This document shows positions 25,588-35,378 of a stretch of DNA of 64,000 nt, in pieces. The translations under genes were made by a program, and so were the position numbers. A model generated the notes under the pieces. That model worked only from the letters and a program-made list of their open reading frames with translations, was not told where the DNA came from and searched no databases. Position 1 is the stretch's first letter, and each line of letters begins with the position of its first letter. Source of the DNA: Bog-532 sp963742875 (GTDB taxonomy: Bacteria > Actinomycetota > Actinomycetes > Streptosporangiales > Streptosporangiaceae); contig CAVUNO010000003.1 of NCBI GenBank assembly GCA_963742875.1, forward strand, positions 124,001-188,000. Direction: 5' to 3'.

Positions 25588-28134
25588 GTGTCACCTCGAT
25601 TGCCCAGCGGCGCACTGCTGGCTCTGACCGCGGCGATGACGGCCGCCACCGCGGTTGTGGCTGCCCTGCCCGCGTCGGCGGGTGCCGCGGCACCGGGCGG
25701 ACCTGCGGCGGTCCGTGCCGGGACGGCTCCGGCGGTGCGATCCGATTCGGTCCGTGCTCAGGAATGGTGGCCGGGTAACCTGCACGTCCCGCAGGCCTGG
25801 CAGGTTTCGCGCGGAGCGGGAATCACCGTCGCCGTGCTCAGCAGCGGGGTGGAAGCAGCCCATCCCGACCTGACCGGCTCCGTCGTCACCGGACCTGACT
25901 TCACCGGATCAGGCGAGGTGCCCGGCGCTCCGTCCTGGGCGATCGAGGGCACGTCCACCGCGAGCATCATCGCGGGCCATGGCGACGACGTGGGCCAAGC
26001 GTCGGGGATCATCGGTGTCGCGCCCGCGGCCCGGATCCTGTCCATCCGGGTGGTCCTGGACGCCACCGATCCATTGAACGCGAACCCGGCTGACGTGGGA
26101 CGCCTGCCGGCCGCGATCGCCGCGGGTATCCGGTACGCCGCCGGGCACGGCGCCCAGGTGATCGACCTGCCACTGGACCCGGCGAGCCTGGCTTCTGACG
26201 GCGCCGCGACCGGTGGCCTCAGCGCCGCCGCCGGGGGCAGCGCCGCCGAGCGTGCCGCGGTGAACTACGCCCTCGGGAAGGGTTCCGTGCTCGTCGCCCC
26301 CGCAGGAGACACCGGCGAGGACGGCAACGAGCCCAGCTTCCCAGCGTCCTACCCCGGCGTCATCGCGCTCGGCGCCGTGGACCGCCACTTCGTCCTGGCC
26401 CCGTTCTCCATCCGGCAGTCTTACGTGGCGCTCACCGCACCCGGCGTGAACCTAACCACGGCGAGCCCGCCCTCCGGATACCGGAACATGAGTACCACCG
26501 ACGCCGCCAGCGCCATAGTCGCGGGCGTCGCGGCCCTGATCCGGTCGCGGTATCCCGCCCTGACCGGCAGCCAGGTTCGGCAGGCGCTCCTGGCCAGCGG
26601 CGCGGCCCGGCCGCCGTCCGCTACGACGCCGGGCGACGGCGCAGGGACGGTGGACGCACTGAAGGCCGTTGAGGCCGCGGCGCTCATCGCTGCCCCCCGC
26701 GCGTCGGCCTCGGCGCCATCCACTTCGCCGGCTAAGGCGCAGGCGCCGCCGGGGAAGATCCGGCCCGCGGAAAGTCACCCCGCGACGGGCATCCTGAGCC
26801 GGGCCAAGGCCGTACTGCGCGACGCGGCCATGGCCGCGGGGATGCTGATTATTCTGCTGCTCGCGAGCCTGATCGGTATCCGGGTCCGGCGGCGGCGGGC
26901 CGAACGTGCCACTCTTCCCGCCCCGGAGCCCCGGACCTTGCTCAGTGCCGCATCCAGGCCGCTGGCGGCCGCGGCAGCCCCATCCGGCGGCCCGATCCCA
27001 GGCAGCGCCGTCCCGGGCAGCGCCGTCCCGGGCGCCGCAGTTGCCGGCGGGAGAACCCGCCGGAAGGCGCGGAACCGGGGCCGCCGTGGCGGCCGGTCCG
27101 CGGGGAGTTCACGGGTCAGTGCCCACGGCCTGCCGGTGCGCGTGACGCCCGTGCCCAGGACGGTAACGCGGGCTGAGGTCTCCGCGCCTGGCGGTCCACC
27201 GTGGGATCCGGCGCCCATGCCCGAGGGTGAAGTGCCGCACGAGCCGGTACAGCGGGCGCCCGATCCGTTCGCCATCTTCGCCCCGTCGGCCCCGGCGAGG
27301 TCGGCGCCATGGGATGCGGACCAGCCAGGCCCGGTGGCCGACGCAGGACCCATTGCCCCACCCAAGCACGCGGCTCCCCCACCCGGGCCCGTTGCCCCGT
27401 CCGGGCTCATGCCCCCGCACCATCAGGTTGCCCCGCCCGGGAGACCAGCGCCGATGGTGCCGCCTCAGCCCGGTCCGCCCCACCGGCGCGGCCACTTCGG
27501 TCCCGGGGGCGCGCCGGGAGCCAGCATGCCGGGAGCCAGCATGCCGGGAGCCAGCATGCCGGGAGCCAGCATGCCGGGAGCCAGCATGCCGGGAATTAGC
27601 GTGCCGGGGGGCGATGCGCCTGGCCGCGGCGACGTCAGCAGCCCACGCGGAGGCTGGAGCGACCCGAACGCCAGCGGCGTGGCCCCTCTCGGCGGCCCGC
27701 CCGGCCCGCCCGGCCCGGGCAGCCCGGTGCCGGCTGCAGGCCCAGCCGGCCGGATGCCACCCGTTGGCCGACTGCGTTCCGGCGGTCCGGTGCCTTCGGC
27801 GAATCCCGCGTCCCCGGTAGGAGCGGTCCCGCCGGGGCCGGCAATGCCGGGTGGCCCGGTGCCTCCGGAGGGCCGGCTCCCGCTCGTGCGGCCGTCGCGT
27901 TTCGCGGGCGCGTCGTGGCCACCGGAGCCGCCGCGGTCGGCGAGCCCGGCGGTCCCGCCACCCACTCAGCGGGAACGGGAAACAGCGGAGGCCAGCGGAC
28001 AGCCGGACGAACCGGACCACGCGCCGGGCCCTGCTCCCAGGGCCATACCCCCGTCCGGGGCTTCCGGAAGCGGCAGCCCGCGCTGGCGCCGGCCGCCCTA
28101 CTCAGGCCGGCATACCTCGGATACCGGACCATAG
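25588..28134 (+). CDS. Subtilase-fold (mycosin-like) pseudoprotease with membrane anchor and Pro-rich tail
   Basis: An 848-residue protein. A signal peptide covers about residues 1-33, and the S8 peptidase fold about 60-345. A membrane helix (AGMLIILLLASLIGI) lies at about 415-432, followed by a basic stretch and about 400 Pro/Gly/Ala-rich residues in the cytoplasm. The fold is clear (GVAPAARILSIRV, YPGVIALGAVDR, VAGVAALIRSRYPALT). Every catalytic position is altered: Asp to Ser85 in VAVLSSG, His to Glu120 in IEGTSTAS, the oxyanion Asn to Asp241 in APAGDTG, and Ser to Asp305 in STTDAAS. It is therefore probably a binding or scaffold protein, not a protease. No type VII secretion genes lie nearby. 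Confidence 0.88.
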   Translation: MSPRLPSGALLALTAAMTAATAVVAALPASAGAAAPGGPAAVRAGTAPAVRSDSVRAQEWWPGNLHVPQAWQVSRGAGITVAVLSSGVEAAHPDLTGSVVTGPDFTGSGEVPGAPSWAIEGTSTASIIAGHGDDVGQASGIIGVAPAARILSIRVVLDATDPLNANPADVGRLPAAIAAGIRYAAGHGAQVIDLPLDPASLASDGAATGGLSAAAGGSAAERAAVNYALGKGSVLVAPAGDTGEDGNEPSFPASYPGVIALGAVDRHFVLAPFSIRQSYVALTAPGVNLTTASPPSGYRNMSTTDAASAIVAGVAALIRSRYPALTGSQVRQALLASGAARPPSATTPGDGAGTVDALKAVEAAALIAAPRASASAPSTSPAKAQAPPGKIRPAESHPATGILSRAKAVLRDAAMAAGMLIILLLASLIGIRVRRRRAERATLPAPEPRTLLSAASRPLAAAAAPSGGPIPGSAVPGSAVPGAAVAGGRTRRKARNRGRRGGRSAGSSRVSAHGLPVRVTPVPRTVTRAEVSAPGGPPWDPAPMPEGEVPHEPVQRAPDPFAIFAPSAPARSAPWDADQPGPVADAGPIAPPKHAAPPPGPVAPSGLMPPHHQVAPPGRPAPMVPPQPGPPHRRGHFGPGGAPGASMPGASMPGASMPGASMPGASMPGISVPGGDAPGRGDVSSPRGGWSDPNASGVAPLGGPPGPPGPGSPVPAAGPAGRMPPVGRLRSGGPVPSANPASPVGAVPPGPAMPGGPVPPEGRLPLVRPSRFAGASWPPEPPRSASPAVPPPTQRERETAEASGQPDEPDHAPGPAPRAIPPSGASGSGSPRWRRPPYSGRHTSDTGP
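27516..27600 (+). repeat. 15-bp tandem repeat encoding MPGAS units
   Basis: Five nearly exact copies of GGGAGCCAGCATGCC encode Met-Pro-Gly-Ala-Ser repeats in the proline-rich cytoplasmic tail of the pseudoprotease, followed by a diverged unit (MPGISVPG). Being in frame, copy-number changes would alter only tail length. Confidence 0.9.
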
Positions 28135-28338
28135 TCGGCCGCGTCCTCGCCCGCGTCTTCCCCCGGGCCGGCCGAGGACGCGGGCGGTTCACCGGGAGGG
28201 CGGGCCGGTGATGGCCCCTCCGGCCCGCTCTACATCTGGAATCCAGCCGCCCTGACGGAGCCGTTCCCGTCGGCCGCACCGCTGCCCCGCGAGGCCCGGC
28301 GGCCCGGTGAGGAGATGGAGGGCCGGGAACCCGGCGCC

Positions 28339-29028
28339 TTAGCCGCCCGCGGCGAGTTCCTCTTTGCGCGCTGAGGCGTACATCGCGACGTACTCCTGAC
28401 CGGACAGTTCCTGAATCGCCCGGACCACCTCGTCGGCGATGGCCCGGCGCGCCTTGCCCGGTGCCTCGCGTCCGGCGCCAGCGAGATCACCGAAGGTCAT
28501 CGGCTTCCCGATCCGTATCTCGACGCGGCCCAGACGGGGGATGACGCGACCCGGGGGCAGCACGCGGTCCGTGCCGATCATGGCGACGGGGATAACGGGA
28601 AGGCCGGAGTTCACCGCCAGCCAGCCCACCCCGGGCCGGGCGCGGTACAGCCGCCCGTCGGGGGAGCGGGTGCCTTCGGGATAGATGCCGAAGAGCTCCC
28701 CGTCGCGCAGCAGGGCGAGGGCTTTCTCGAGCATTTCCTGCGCCGCGCGCGCACCGGCCCGGTCCACCGACAGCTGGCCCGTAGCCCGTATGTAAAGGCC
28801 CATGAGCCGCAGGCCAGGTCGCTTGCTGGTGAAGTACTCCGACTTGGCCGCGAAGGTCACCGGGCGCTTGAGCACCAGCGGCAGGAAAACCGAGTCCATT
28901 ACGGACAGGTGGTTGGACGCCAGGATGGCCCCGCCTGCGTCCGGAATGTGCTCAGCGCCGACGACCCGCGGCCGCCATAGCCCGCGCAGGAACGGCCCGG
29001 CGATGAGCCGCGATAGCTGGTACTGCAC
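28339..29028 (-). CDS. 1-acyl-sn-glycerol-3-phosphate acyltransferase (PlsC-like)
   Basis: A 229-residue membrane-associated acyltransferase of phospholipid synthesis. It shows the catalytic NHLSVMD (NHx4D), the glycerol-phosphate-binding FGIYPEGTRS, and AAKSEYF and VIPVAMIGT blocks. A short hydrophobic N-terminus precedes the catalytic motif. It is 15 bp downstream of a large membrane protein gene on the same strand, suggesting an operon. Confidence 0.93.
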   Translation of the reverse strand: MQYQLSRLIAGPFLRGLWRPRVVGAEHIPDAGGAILASNHLSVMDSVFLPLVLKRPVTFAAKSEYFTSKRPGLRLMGLYIRATGQLSVDRAGARAAQEMLEKALALLRDGELFGIYPEGTRSPDGRLYRARPGVGWLAVNSGLPVIPVAMIGTDRVLPPGRVIPRLGRVEIRIGKPMTFGDLAGAGREAPGKARRAIADEVVRAIQELSGQEYVAMYASARKEELAAGG

Positions 29029-29043
29029 CCGTTCTCCTTACCC

Positions 29044-31302
29044 TTACTTTGCGCCGGTCGTCCCGGCTAGCCGATCCGGCCGGCGACGGAGGATCCCGTG
29101 ACCGTCGGCCCGCGATCTGGCCGCCTCGTCATCGGTAAGCGGTACGCCCGCCAGCAACGCGAACCCGAGCGGCAGGGCCAAGGGCAGCGCGGTGGCAGGC
29201 ACGATGATGCCCGAGTCGTCGGCGAACCAGCCGAGTACGCAGACCAGCCACATCATGGCCAGGGTCATCGCGAGCAGCGGCTCGGCGGCATATCCGCGCG
29301 GGACCGCCTTGACCCCGAACGAGGCGGGCTTCAGCAGCATCAGCCCTGCCAGGATAATGATGACGGGGACTACGGGGCTGTAGCTGCTCACGGCGAGCGA
29401 GCCGAGCATGGAGTTCCACTTGCGCAGCAGGAGCCCTCCGGCGTGGCCGTGGAACAAGTTCCCGGCGAACGCGCCGATGTCAGACTGGCCCGTCGCCGGG
29501 ATCAGGTAGTTGATCACCGCGAACACCGCGAACAGGGCTACCCCGCTGCCCAGGACCACCGCGACCCGCCGGACCGTGATCCTGGTTCCGGCCATGGCCA
29601 TGAGCAGCAGCACGAAACCGGGGACGATGGCAATCGTGCCGCCCACCTTCCCGCCGAACTGCGGCCAGCCGCACGCGATCACCACGAAGATCGCGACCGC
29701 GGACGCGGCGACAAGCGCCCGGCCCCGGCCGGGGCGAGGGCCGGGGACGGCGGTGCCGGCGTCCCGCGCGGCCGGTCGGAGCAGCGTATTGCCCACCCAG
29801 GCGACCGCGATCATGCCGCATACGGCGTACAGGCCGATCGCTTCGCCGCCGATTCCGTAGAACCGGCCGGCCTGCAGGAGGGACAGGCCGAAGGGCGAGC
29901 CCAGCTGCAGCCGGGACCCGGTCATCACGTCCAGCCCCACGATCAGCACGGTTATCAGGGCGACGGCACCCGGCGGCCCGAACGGATCGCGCCGCCACGG
30001 GCCAGCCAGCGCGATCGCGCCGATCACGGCCGTCCAGCCGAGGGTGAGCCCGTACTGCCAGACCGCCGGGTGCGGCATCAGCCACCACGGCACCAGGTTG
30101 GCCAGGAACGATCCGGCGGGCACCGCACCGGCAATGGTGCCCGCGATGCGCCACAGCGCGGCCCGGCGCCGCCGCCGCTCCGGCTGACCGCCCCAGAAGA
30201 GCAGGCCCACCCCGGCGAACGCGGCCACGTCAACCAGGGCGTAGGTCCAGAAGAAGACGGTGTGCGTGCCATTCCATACTTGGTAGGTGGTGTCCTGGCC
30301 GATGAGCCCGCGGACGGACGGAACAAGCGCACCGCGGTCGGCGCGGGTGATCTGCGAGCCGGGCAGGCCGGCCGGGCGCGGCTGGCCGCGCCAGCCGAGC
30401 ACCGTGGGCGTCAGATCGGTGAGCACCACTATTCCCGGCTGCCGCGTCGATGGGGCGGCGAGCAAACCCGACCGGTACGCCGGGCCGTCGATCATGACGA
30501 CCTGCAGGTGCGGCGGCATCGCGGCCGACCCCGGGGCGGTCACCATCAGCGTTGTCCCGGCGGGCATCTCGGTGGTGATGGCGGCGAGCTCGGTGTCCGC
30601 GTGCCGTAGCGCGGCGGCGCGAGCGATGTCACCGTGGCCACCGGACGCATCGGGAAGCGAACCGAGATCCACCACGGTCAGCGGGCAACGGGCCAGGACG
30701 CGGGCCAGGACCGGCCCGTGGAGGGCGGAGACGGCGGGGAGGTAGGAGCCGACGTTGCCGGCGGGGCTGGCCAGCGCCAGCGCAGCGCCGGGCCCGACGG
30801 CGGTCGCGCAGTTGCCCTTCCCGGCAGCAGAGGCCAGCAGTCCCCATCGGGGGCTGTACTGAAGGCCGTGATTATAGGTGACCAGCGAGGGCATCGCCGC
30901 AACCCGCGCCGGGCCAGGGACAGCCTGCTGCCCGGGCCTCCCGCTCACCGCTGGGAGCGCCGCGCACGGGCCTTTGTCGGTGTGCGGCGTCTGCGCCCGG
31001 TCCCCGCCGTTGAGCGTCAGCCACCCGTCGGCGGGGCAGGTGCGCGAATGCACGGCGAAGTCGACCATGGAGCCGGGTGAGCCGGCCTTGGCCACCGTCC
31101 ACAGAGCGGGTGTCGCCGACGCGGAAATGTCGCTCCAGCGCAGACCGGACAGCCCGACGATGACGACGTGCGGTGAGACGGCCGTCCCAGCGTGGCTGAC
31201 CGCCCTGGCCGGACTGGAGCTCGTGGTGGTCAGGACGGCAACCACGCTCACGGCCACAGCGAGGGCACCGAGCAGGATCCGGCGTGCCAACGTCCCTTTC
31301 AC
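29044..31302 (-). CDS. Large membrane protein with N-terminal extracytoplasmic domain
   Basis: A 752-residue protein starting with a signal/anchor helix (ILLGALAVAVSVVAVLTT). A domain of about 300 residues, PHVVIVGLSGLRWSDISASA to VVLTDLTPTVLGWRG, follows. It looks like the alkaline-phosphatase/phosphodiesterase fold, although metal ligands are not all evident. At least nine membrane helices then cover the C-terminal half. It precedes a plsC-like gene. The function is unknown; a role in envelope lipid or polymer modification is a guess. Confidence 0.8.
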   Translation of the reverse strand: MKGTLARRILLGALAVAVSVVAVLTTTSSSPARAVSHAGTAVSPHVVIVGLSGLRWSDISASATPALWTVAKAGSPGSMVDFAVHSRTCPADGWLTLNGGDRAQTPHTDKGPCAALPAVSGRPGQQAVPGPARVAAMPSLVTYNHGLQYSPRWGLLASAAGKGNCATAVGPGAALALASPAGNVGSYLPAVSALHGPVLARVLARCPLTVVDLGSLPDASGGHGDIARAAALRHADTELAAITTEMPAGTTLMVTAPGSAAMPPHLQVVMIDGPAYRSGLLAAPSTRQPGIVVLTDLTPTVLGWRGQPRPAGLPGSQITRADRGALVPSVRGLIGQDTTYQVWNGTHTVFFWTYALVDVAAFAGVGLLFWGGQPERRRRRAALWRIAGTIAGAVPAGSFLANLVPWWLMPHPAVWQYGLTLGWTAVIGAIALAGPWRRDPFGPPGAVALITVLIVGLDVMTGSRLQLGSPFGLSLLQAGRFYGIGGEAIGLYAVCGMIAVAWVGNTLLRPAARDAGTAVPGPRPGRGRALVAASAVAIFVVIACGWPQFGGKVGGTIAIVPGFVLLLMAMAGTRITVRRVAVVLGSGVALFAVFAVINYLIPATGQSDIGAFAGNLFHGHAGGLLLRKWNSMLGSLAVSSYSPVVPVIIILAGLMLLKPASFGVKAVPRGYAAEPLLAMTLAMMWLVCVLGWFADDSGIIVPATALPLALPLGFALLAGVPLTDDEAARSRADGHGILRRRPDRLAGTTGAK

Positions 31303-31560
31303 GAGGTTAACGGTATCCGGCCCGGCCGTATGACCGGCTTTCCCCGGAAAAGAGCTCGGGGTGGCCCGGCCAGACCCGGACAGGCCCGGGCGCCCGCTAC
31401 TCGCGCCGGCCGCCGAGCGGAATTGCCCGAGCCCGGCGGTGAGGGCGGTTTCACGGACTTGAGCGGGTTAGCAGGAAGCGCGCCTATTTCGCCCGTGGTA
31501 TTCCATCGCGTTGTTCAGAACGATGCGCTTGCGAAACCTTTTCCCGGTCAGAACAATTGC

Positions 31561-33547
31561 TCAGCGTTGCTTGTTGAGCACGTCAGATACCCGCCTCGGT
31601 ATCCAGGTCATTACTGCAGCCGCTCGGTCGACCGCGGCAACATCCGCTCGTTCGTACGTGGCAAGCAGGTCTGGGCCGGACGCTGCGGCGTGGCCGGTCT
31701 GCGCAGAGACGGTGCCAGGCTCGACGCTGGGCGGCGTGACACGCTGGGCGGCGGGGGCCGGTGATGGCGCACCTGGATCACTGACCGGCGCGGAAGGCGT
31801 GGCGGGCTGGGCGGTGTCGGCCGGCGGCGTGGCGGGCTGGGTGACCGGCCCGGGCGGCGTAACGGTCTGGGCGGGGGCCGAGGCCGTGCCGGGGTTGGTG
31901 GGCAGTGCGGGCGGCGTGGATGGTGTTGGCCCGGTTGCCGATGGCGGCCGTGTCCCGGCCTCGCTGGCAGGCGCGGGCGGCGGTCTAACTGTCTCGGTGA
32001 CGGGCGCGGGCGGTGGCGTGACCGGCTGGGCGGTGCCTGGCCGGCGGTGTGGCGGGCTGGGTGACCGGCGCGGGCGGCGTAACGGTCTGGGCGGGGGCCG
32101 AGGCCGTGGCGGGGTTGGTGGGGGGCGCGGGCGGCGTGGATGGTGTTGGCCCGGTTGCCGATGGTGGCGGTGTCCCGGTCTCGCTGGCAGGCGCGGGCGG
32201 CGGCGTTGCTGTCTCGGTGACGGGCGCGGGCAGGTATCCGAATAGCACCCGGAGGTCGACCGGCTCGCCTGGAAGCTGCCGCAGCAGCGCCAGCGGCGCC
32301 AGATAGCGCGCGGGCCCGTTCGGGGGTATCGCGAGCGGGCCCGGTCGGGCGTCCCGTGATTGCGGCCAGAGCACGCCGTTCGTCGCGGTCCGCGCCGGGA
32401 TCAGCCAGTAGTCGCCGTGCTCGCAGCGCGCCCTGGGCGCCTCGAACCGGATCTGCACGCCATCCTCGATCTCGAACCACCTCCGGTCGGCCTGATGGAG
32501 CGGGATCCCACGCTGCGGCTCCTGGCCGCCGCCGTGCTGGTCCCAGCGCCGCAGGAGTGGATGCAGCGTCGCGTCGAAGTCACGGTGGCCGTCAGTGTCG
32601 TGCAGCTTCACCTGCCGCGTGGCCAGAGAGACCCACGTGACCTGCATCAGCGCCGCTGGCGTCCGGAACGGTGCCCAGTGATCATTGACGAACTCCACCC
32701 AGTCGCCGACCTCGAGCCCCTGCCTGGTGTCGTACCACGCTCGCTGCAAGGTCGCCGTGCGCACGCCGTCGCCGTCGGGCTCGGTCAGGCCTTCGAGCCC
32801 GAACTCGACGCTGCCGTTGTCACGCGACCACTTGAACGTGGCTTCCCCGGCGTCACCGCCACGGTGTATCTCGACTCGGTATAGCTGATTTTCGACGCCG
32901 CGGTAACCCCAGGGCGCGGGCGCGGTCTCCGGGCCCGGCTCGGGTTCGGCGCCGGAGTGCGCCCGGGCGGCGAGCGCCGGCCGGTGCCGGGGATCGGCGT
33001 TGTACTCGTGAAACGCTCGGATGATCGCGTCCGGGTCCAGGTGGGTCAGGTCGTCGTCGCGCCACGGCAGCTTCCGGCCGGCCATCGGGAGCCATCTCAC
33101 CTGGGTACGGCGGGTCGTGTCGGGCACCCCCGCGCCGAGGGCCGGATCGATGAGCTCGGGCGCCTGGATCGCGCTGACCGCCTGCTCCCAGACCGCCAGG
33201 TAGACAAGGAACGGCGCTTCGTGCTCGCGCACCGGCCACTCCTCCTTCGCGGGGCGCGACGGAGGGGGAGCCTCGCAGCGCAGGCCGTAGACGTAATAGT
33301 GCCCTGGGCCTAGTCGGACCGCTCGGCACTTGCCGTCTTGGATCACCGGCTCGACCGCGAAGCCCGCGTGGTGAACCGGCCCGGCGAACGGCCCGATCAG
33401 GTCGGTGGTGAGGCGGCGCAGGTAGTCGAGCAGAATCGCGTTCTGCTCGTTTAGTTCCGCGTCGAGCAGCAGCCGGCCCTGCTGCGCCAGAACGCCTGAG
33501 TATCGACCGGAGACGCCGCTGAGGAAACGAGAGAAATCGCCGTACAC
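31561..33547 (-). CDS. DUF6519-type eCIS protein with Pro/Thr-rich repeat tail, frameshifted
   Basis: The first 450 residues match the DUF6519 proteins found in eCIS loci (start MYGDFSRFLSGVSGRYSGVL, GTG with GAGGAGG upstream; RLLLDAELNEQNAILLDYLR). A Pro/Thr/Ala-rich tail is encoded by two 219-220-bp repeats. In phase the frame stops at 31985, but one copy has an extra base near 32034-32040. Removing it extends the protein through the second copy to a non-repetitive end (LLATYERADVAAVDRAA) and a TGA at 31561, for a total of 661 residues. Length 3n+1 supports this. The role in the particle is unknown, possibly cargo or fibre attachment. Confidence 0.75.
31793..32232 (-). repeat. Two 220-bp tandem repeats in the DUF6519 gene
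   Basis: The block from GTGACCGGCCCGGGCGGCGT (31841) recurs from 32061, with high identity for more than 150 bp. The period is 220 bases rather than 219, so one copy carries the extra base that breaks the reading frame. The repeat encodes Pro-, Thr- and Ala-rich sequence such as PAQTVTPPAPVTQPATPPA. Confidence 0.85.
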
Positions 33548-33570
33548 GAATGGCCTCCTCTAGGTCTAGG

Positions 33571-35375
33571 CTGGTCCTTCGCACATTGGATTTCACTTGG
33601 TCGGCCAGCGGGGTCGGCTGATGTCGATGCCGAGGAGGTCTAGCAGCCGGGCCTGGACGCCGGTGGGTTTGGGGATGGTGGCGGGGTTGCCGTCGTGGGC
33701 GGGGATCAGGCGGAGGTCGGAGAGGGCCTGGAAGATGGTACGGCCGGTGGGCCGGGCGGCGATGGTCCTGTAGCCCGGCAGGCCGGTCATCATCCCGCCA
33801 TGAGGGCGCAGGGCGTTGCGGACCTGACGTTCGATCAGGCAGAAGATCAGCAGGGCCAGGCAGATCACGGTGATCAGGGCGGCGATCCGGCGGTTGGTCT
33901 TCAGGAACAGGGGGGCGACCGCGAGCGGGCCTTTGAACTCGCCGTAGCGGCGCTCGACGATGTGCTGGCCCTTGTACCGGCGGAAAATCTCCGCCGGTCC
34001 GGCCTGGTCAGGGTCCAGGTTGGCCAGCAGGGCGTACCAGCCGTCAGTGGCGGCTTCGGCGTCGATCGCAGCCTGATCGAAATGCCAGGACAGCGCGGGT
34101 CTGCCGGGGGCGTCCCGGGTGATCACGGTACGCAGATACGCCTTGACGCGCCGTCTGGTGGCGATCGCGGTAACGCGGGCGGCGACAGCGTTGGTCGTGG
34201 GGTGAAACCGGGTCCCGGCCGTGCGCACCAGCCGGTCAAGGTCTTCGGTGGCTTTGGCGAGCTTGCGCGCGCGGGCTTTGGCCGCGCCAGCGGCGCTGGC
34301 TGAGGAATACACCAGAATCCGGCGCAGATGCACCGGCGGGTCAGCCTTGCGCGGTCCGGCCAGGTCCATCCCGCCGTCTTCCAGGACCCGGTAAACGCCC
34401 CGGTCAGCAGCGGGCTTCCCGGCGTCACGCCCGGCGATATAGTCCACCGGCGTGCCCGCCCCCTGCGGCAGCGCGGCGAATAAACCAGCCGGGACCCGGG
34501 CTGCGGCCAGCGGCGCGATAAACCCCACCTTCTGGGCACCCATCGCCGCCGCGTTCGTGCAGGAGATCAGCTTCGAATCACCCACCAGCAGGAACGGCCG
34601 CGGTCCCGCGATCCGCCGCAGCGCGATCATCGCCCCCACGACCTGGGCCACCTCCGCGGCCCCGCCCGCATAAGCGTGATGGAACACCGGGATCCCGCCG
34701 TCCCCGCTGACCGCCAGACCCGTCTGGATCTGCTTCAGATCCGGCCTGCGGTCCTTGGGATGCCCCCACCCCGGCACCGGGTACTGCTCATCCACCTCCG
34801 GATAGGCGCCATACAGCGAAATCGAGGTCAGATCCCAGTGCAGCCGGGACACATCCACCCCGAACTCAGTGATCGCCGCTGCCCCCACACTGCCGGTGAT
34901 CTCATCCAGGTACGGGGCGACCGCATCCAGCGCGCGGGCGATCCGGTCATCGTTGAGCAGCTCCGGGGTGATGCCATACGCCTCATCCACGGCCATCGAC
35001 GCGGCCCACTCGTGTACCCGCAGCATCGGCGCTGGCGCGGTCAGCCGGTTAGCTACCAGTGCCTCGATCACCTCCCCGTGAGTGATCAGCGCCACTGACC
35101 GGACCGGGCACAGCTCATCGATGATCTCCGCGATCCGGAGCCGGCGCCCGAACTCCGCCACCACCGGCAGCGCCCCCAGCCGTTTTTCCAGCAGGCGGAC
35201 CACCGCGATCTCCGCCCGCGCCCGCCCTCGCCCCCGGCCAGTCCCTGACATCCCGCTCATGCCAGACACCAACCAGCAACCAGGCCAGCCATTCCCCGCA
35301 CGTCACACAAGTCCGTAAGGACCCAGGAGCCAGCCATCATCCGGCCGTAGCATCAAACCCCATGTGCGAAGACCG
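33571..35375. mobile_element. IS1634-family insertion sequence with 8-bp target duplication
   Basis: About 1.8 kb. The ends carry imperfect inverted repeats (CTGGTCCTTCGCACATTGG on the left; CGGTCTTCGCACATGGGG on the right, read inward). The direct repeat GGTCTAGG flanks it at 33563-33570 and 35376-35383. The insertion separates the tail-I-like gene, whose TAG stop lies inside the target duplication, from the GAGGAGG ribosome site of the DUF6519 gene, splitting a once-contiguous eCIS operon. The exact ends are uncertain by one or two bases. Confidence 0.88.
33593..35272 (-). CDS. IS1634-family transposase
   Basis: A DDE transposase of about 555 residues, apparently intact. Family features are DLTSISLYGAYPEVDEQYPV, FLLVGDSKLIS and the C-terminal RRYGEFKGPLAVAPLFLK with ALITVICLALLIFCLIER. 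It fills almost the whole element. The precise start is unsure because TTG, GTG and ATG codons occur within 12 bases and none has a clear ribosome site. Confidence 0.92.
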   Translation of the reverse strand: MVSGMSGMSGTGRGRGRARAEIAVVRLLEKRLGALPVVAEFGRRLRIAEIIDELCPVRSVALITHGEVIEALVANRLTAPAPMLRVHEWAASMAVDEAYGITPELLNDDRIARALDAVAPYLDEITGSVGAAAITEFGVDVSRLHWDLTSISLYGAYPEVDEQYPVPGWGHPKDRRPDLKQIQTGLAVSGDGGIPVFHHAYAGGAAEVAQVVGAMIALRRIAGPRPFLLVGDSKLISCTNAAAMGAQKVGFIAPLAAARVPAGLFAALPQGAGTPVDYIAGRDAGKPAADRGVYRVLEDGGMDLAGPRKADPPVHLRRILVYSSASAAGAAKARARKLAKATEDLDRLVRTAGTRFHPTTNAVAARVTAIATRRRVKAYLRTVITRDAPGRPALSWHFDQAAIDAEAATDGWYALLANLDPDQAGPAEIFRRYKGQHIVERRYGEFKGPLAVAPLFLKTNRRIAALITVICLALLIFCLIERQVRNALRPHGGMMTGLPGYRTIAARPTGRTIFQALSDLRLIPAHDGNPATIPKPTGVQARLLDLLGIDISRPRWPTK

Positions 35376-35378
35376 GGT

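Noticed and set aside
29098..30609. 503-codon plus-strand frame opposite the large membrane protein
   Set aside because: Charged low-complexity translation opposite clear membrane helices; no ribosome site.
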